Assembly (NCBI GenBank): GCA_964526785.1
Contig: CAZGMJ010000006.1
Coordinates: forward strand, 62,001-126,000
DNA from: CAZGMJ01 sp964526785
GTDB lineage: Bacteria > Planctomycetota > Phycisphaerae > Sedimentisphaerales > Anaerobacaceae
Length of the DNA stretch: 64,000 nucleotides
Direction: 5' to 3'
The translations under genes were made by a program, and so were the position numbers. This document shows positions 61,407-64,000 of the stretch, piece after piece (position 1 is the stretch's first letter; each line of letters starts with the position of its first letter). Under the pieces are notes generated by a model. The model had not been told where the DNA came from, did no database searches, and saw nothing but the letters and a program-made list of their open reading frames with translations.

Positions 61407-64000
61407 TACTTCCCTCCTTCTTCAGGCTGCTGGAGTCTTTCAAGTAATCCCTCTGCCTCCTTCTTCTCATCATCGTCAAGATAACTTGTATCACCGCCAT
61501 CTTGTTTTTCCAGCGCTGCTTGGACGTGTCGGATGGCTTCAGCGACATTCCCCGACTTATCCAGAGTCCTGGCCAGATGAAAATGTGTGTACGCGGCTTG
61601 CCCTGCTGCGCCGTCCTTTCTGTATTCTCTAATTGCCTGTCTGAACTCCCTTTCGGCATCTTCGAATCGATCGAGACGGTAATAAATGACCCCCAGCGTA
61701 TCTCTGGCGTCGGTGTAGCCGGGCGCCAGTTCCAAAGCGCTCCTCGCGTATTCCAGTGCGTCCTGGTAGCGTTTCTCTTCCTCGCAGAGGATCCAGGCCA
61801 GATTGTTCATTGTGACACGATCATTGGGCGCCACTTCGAGAACGCGTCTGTACTGCTCGACTGCCTGATCAAACTGATCCAGGACCTGGTATATGCTCCC
61901 CAAAGCACGCAGGACGAGCACTGAATTGGGGGCCGCTTCGAGTGCGTCGAGTATCAGGTCTCTGGCAATGGGATGTGCTGCTTTGTCCGTCATAACGGAA
62001 AGTGCACCTGCTGTAGCTACCAGCGTCCGCACATCATCAGGATGCTGTTGTTGCCAGTGACGCACGGTCTGCACCGCCTCCTGCCAAAGCTCCTGATCGC
62101 AGAGCAGATCGATTTTCGTTCGAATGGGGCCCGGATTGTTGGGATCCGCTTCGATCTGCGCATTTAATTCTCTGTAGGCTTCTTCACTTTTGCCCTGCTC
62201 GTGAAGTGCCCGCGCCAATCGCTCCGTGAAAGCGCTGTGGGGGCCTTCTTCTCCGAGTGCCTCGCGATACGAACGCGCCAGTTCTTCGGCCTGCCGGGGC
62301 TGATTTGCGGCGATCAAGGTGTCAGCCAGAAGCAAGGCCGCACCGAGGTCGTTCGGATCTTTGTCCCGCAGTTGCCGATACGTGGAAATTGCCAGCAACG
62401 GCGATTCTTGGCGTTGCGCTGCCGCTTTCAGCAGAAGCAAAGAGCGGTTGTCGGGATTATGGATGAGGCCCTGACGAGCGACGTTCAGGATTGCCTCGTA
62501 GCCGCGCGCACGCTGCTCCATTAACTGCCCCAGCATGATCCATGCGTTGACAGCTCTTGGCTGTTTCTTAGTGATGGCGGTCAAGATGTTTTCGGCCTGC
62601 AGCAGTTCGTCAGCAGCAGTGCTGTCCATCAGGGTTCGGGCCTGCATGAGCTGGAGGCTGATGCTGTTGGGGTCTTTATCAAGCGATTGGCTTATGATCT
62701 TCTCCGCCTGAGTGATCTTTTCCGGTTCGCCCGTTGCCATAAGCATCGAAACAGCCTGTTGCTGTACTCGGGCGTTTTCGGGAGCCAGTTCCAGGGCTCT
62801 TAGAATGTCCTCCAGAGCCTTTTCACGCTCCCCGATGGAGGCATAGAAATTGCTTCGAGTCAGCCATGTCTGGAAGTTATCAGGCTCGATGGCGACGGCT
62901 GTGCTGAAATCCTCTTCAGCCTTATCATAGTCCCTCAATGAAGAATACGTTGTGGCGCGAAGCACGTAGGCTTCGATGTTATTGTGATCTTCAACGATGT
63001 CATTGCTGAGTCGTATGGCCTCTTGTGGTTGATCCCGCCTGATCTTCAACTGGATTTGTGTCGCGGCTACCTGCAGCGATTCTGGAAATCGACTCCGAAG
63101 CCTTCCAAGAATTGCTTCGGCTTCGTCCCACTTCTTCTCCCGCATCTTGAGCACCGCCAACGTGAATTCGGAGGACGTATCATTGGGATCAAGCGTAATG
63201 AACTCCTGCAGGAGGACCGACGCACGGCCCAGTTCGTCGCGTTGGAGGTAACCCCGTACGCGAAGCCGCTGAATGGTCGGATCCTGCAGATCGTTTGCTT
63301 CGGCTTCGTCGAGTATTCGGTTGGCTTCATCCCATAGCCCGGCGTTTTGCAGTGCATTGACGGTCACTTTGATGATACGCGGATCATTCGGGGAGCCGTT
63401 GAGCATTTCCCGATAAATCGCCAGGGCCGCGTCAGTTTGTCCGGCACGCCGATAAGTGTCCGCCAGCAGGAGTTTGCTGTCCCGGTCATCGGCATTGTTC
63501 TGCAGATTCTCTTTGAGCAGAACAAGGATTTCCTCTTGTCGTTGTTGGAACGTCTGATCGCCCTGGATATGCCAGAGCCGCGCCTGCTCGTATCGCCATC
63601 GCCAGCCGTCTTCTCCTTCGATCTCTTTGATCTGATCGACGAGCTGCTGGCTGCGCTCAGGATCCTCTGCGATTGAGTCGCACTTAAGCAGGGCGCGCTT
63701 CGCGGTTATGTCGTTTGGCTGGCTCTTCACTACGTCCTCGAGTACTTCGATAGCCTTATCCTCTTCTTCCCAGTGTTGGTAGTAGTTGGCCAGTATGATA
63801 CTCAAGTTGCGGCGGGCTCGCGCATCGGAGATGCGCTCGATAGCTGAGTTCAGAATCGCTTGGCATTGTGCTTTGCCGCCGGGTTCGTTGGCTGCTATGG
63901 CTGCCAGCATCGCCGGTAGCTCCGCATTGTCCCCGAACCGCTCAATTGCCTTGTTCAGGACCAGCTTCGCGCGGCCCTCGCTGTCGTTCGGATCCTGTTC
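61406..64000 (-). CDS. Large TPR-repeat protein, 5' end outside window
   Basis: At least 864 residues visible: the minus-strand frame stays open from the stop at 61406 to the window end (upstream of ATG 63910 it reads EQDPNDSEGRAKLVLNKAIE, also TPR-like), so the start lies outside. The visible part is a chain of degenerate TPR repeats (LGSIYQVLDQFDQAVEQYRR, LAWILCEEEKRYQDALEYAR, LGVIYYRLDRFEDAEREFRQ). The length and style resemble PEP-CTERM-associated TPR proteins, but a specific PrsT match is not proven. TPRs bind partner proteins; export cannot be judged without the N-terminus. Confidence 0.85.
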   Translation of the reverse strand, partial: EQDPNDSEGRAKLVLNKAIERFGDNAELPAMLAAIAANEPGGKAQCQAILNSAIERISDARARRNLSIILANYYQHWEEEDKAIEVLEDVVKSQPNDITAKRALLKCDSIAEDPERSQQLVDQIKEIEGEDGWRWRYEQARLWHIQGDQTFQQRQEEILVLLKENLQNNADDRDSKLLLADTYRRAGQTDAALAIYREMLNGSPNDPRIIKVTVNALQNAGLWDEANRILDEAEANDLQDPTIQRLRVRGYLQRDELGRASVLLQEFITLDPNDTSSEFTLAVLKMREKKWDEAEAILGRLRSRFPESLQVAATQIQLKIRRDQPQEAIRLSNDIVEDHNNIEAYVLRATTYSSLRDYDKAEEDFSTAVAIEPDNFQTWLTRSNFYASIGEREKALEDILRALELAPENARVQQQAVSMLMATGEPEKITQAEKIISQSLDKDPNSISLQLMQARTLMDSTAADELLQAENILTAITKKQPRAVNAWIMLGQLMEQRARGYEAILNVARQGLIHNPDNRSLLLLKAAAQRQESPLLAISTYRQLRDKDPNDLGAALLLADTLIAANQPRQAEELARSYREALGEEGPHSAFTERLARALHEQGKSEEAYRELNAQIEADPNNPGPIRTKIDLLCDQELWQEAVQTVRHWQQQHPDDVRTLVATAGALSVMTDKAAHPIARDLILDALEAAPNSVLVLRALGSIYQVLDQFDQAVEQYRRVLEVAPNDRVTMNNLAWILCEEEKRYQDALEYARSALELAPGYTDARDTLGVIYYRLDRFEDAEREFRQAIREYRKDGAAGQAAYTHFHLARTLDKSGNVAEAIRHVQAALEKQDGGDTSYLDDDEKKEAEGLLERLQQPEEGGK

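Noticed and set aside
1..64000. CRISPR arrays, insertion sequences, tRNA or rRNA genes, prophage genes
   Set aside because: No regularly spaced repeat array, transposase or integrase, cloverleaf-like sequence or phage structural gene was seen anywhere in the window.

Overview
The window looks like chromosome from a planctomycete, most likely class Phycisphaerae (Sedimentisphaerales-like). Evidence: two exported proteins end in a PEP-CTERM-type tail of the form PAPGA...GWLRRRR, one exported protein ends in a short dockerin-like GDMDLDGRVNFLDL segment, a pseudopilin carries the FTLIELLVVVAIIALL signature, and a LuxR-type HTH protein and a giant TPR protein share an operon. GC content is moderate and Shine-Dalgarno starts are mixed with many stop/start overlaps. 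This placement is inference from protein style; no rRNA or tRNA gene was seen.

Layout. (1) 1-3.9 kb, minus strand: a zinc/manganese-type ABC transporter (permease cut by the window edge, ATPase, lipoprotein binding protein), preceded in the same direction by a pseudopilin and an exported dockerin-like protein. (2) 4.3-8.6 kb, minus: a 1312-residue coiled-coil protein with two PAS domains and a small membrane protein; its upstream region has a palindrome over a promoter-like site. (3) 9.4-43.4 kb, plus: about 29 genes in one direction, mostly overlapping or nearly touching, closed by a clear intrinsic terminator at 43443-43474. This is a surface-glycan locus and the most unusual part of the window. 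(4) 43.7-45.1 kb: MgtE magnesium transporter. (5) 45.7-47.0 kb, minus: ParA-like ATPase plus a small Cys-rich protein. (6) 47.25-51.6 kb, plus: a consensus promoter, PilT, a membrane-anchored GspE/PilB relative with a broken Walker A motif, and a membrane protein. (7) 51.8-57.9 kb: a 49-residue small protein, an Nramp-like transporter, a GntP-type permease with an insert, a NagD-type phosphatase and MiaB. (8) 58.1-64 kb, minus: two PEP-CTERM proteins, a LuxR-type HTH protein and a long TPR protein running off the window.

How the glycan locus may work. Two sugar routes can be read from it. One is a nonulosonic-acid route: UDP-HexNAc 2-epimerase (NeuC type), NeuB-type synthase, NeuA-type CMP transferase, with a free CBS protein, a Gfo/Idh oxidoreductase, a DegT aminotransferase, an ATP-grasp enzyme and a HAD phosphatase nearby. 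The other resembles nucleotide-heptose synthesis built from unusual parts: two split transketolases, a GmhA-like SIS isomerase, a KdsC-like phosphatase, a fused nucleotidyltransferase/APH-type kinase, a cupin and an HI0607-type shikimate-dehydrogenase-like enzyme. Around them are glycosyltransferases, three methyltransferases and five radical SAM domains, one inside a 1562-residue protein that also carries three glycosyltransferase-like domains. No flippase, polymerase, ABC exporter or initiating transferase is present, so export or attachment must be encoded elsewhere. The combination is not one I recognise as a described pathway.
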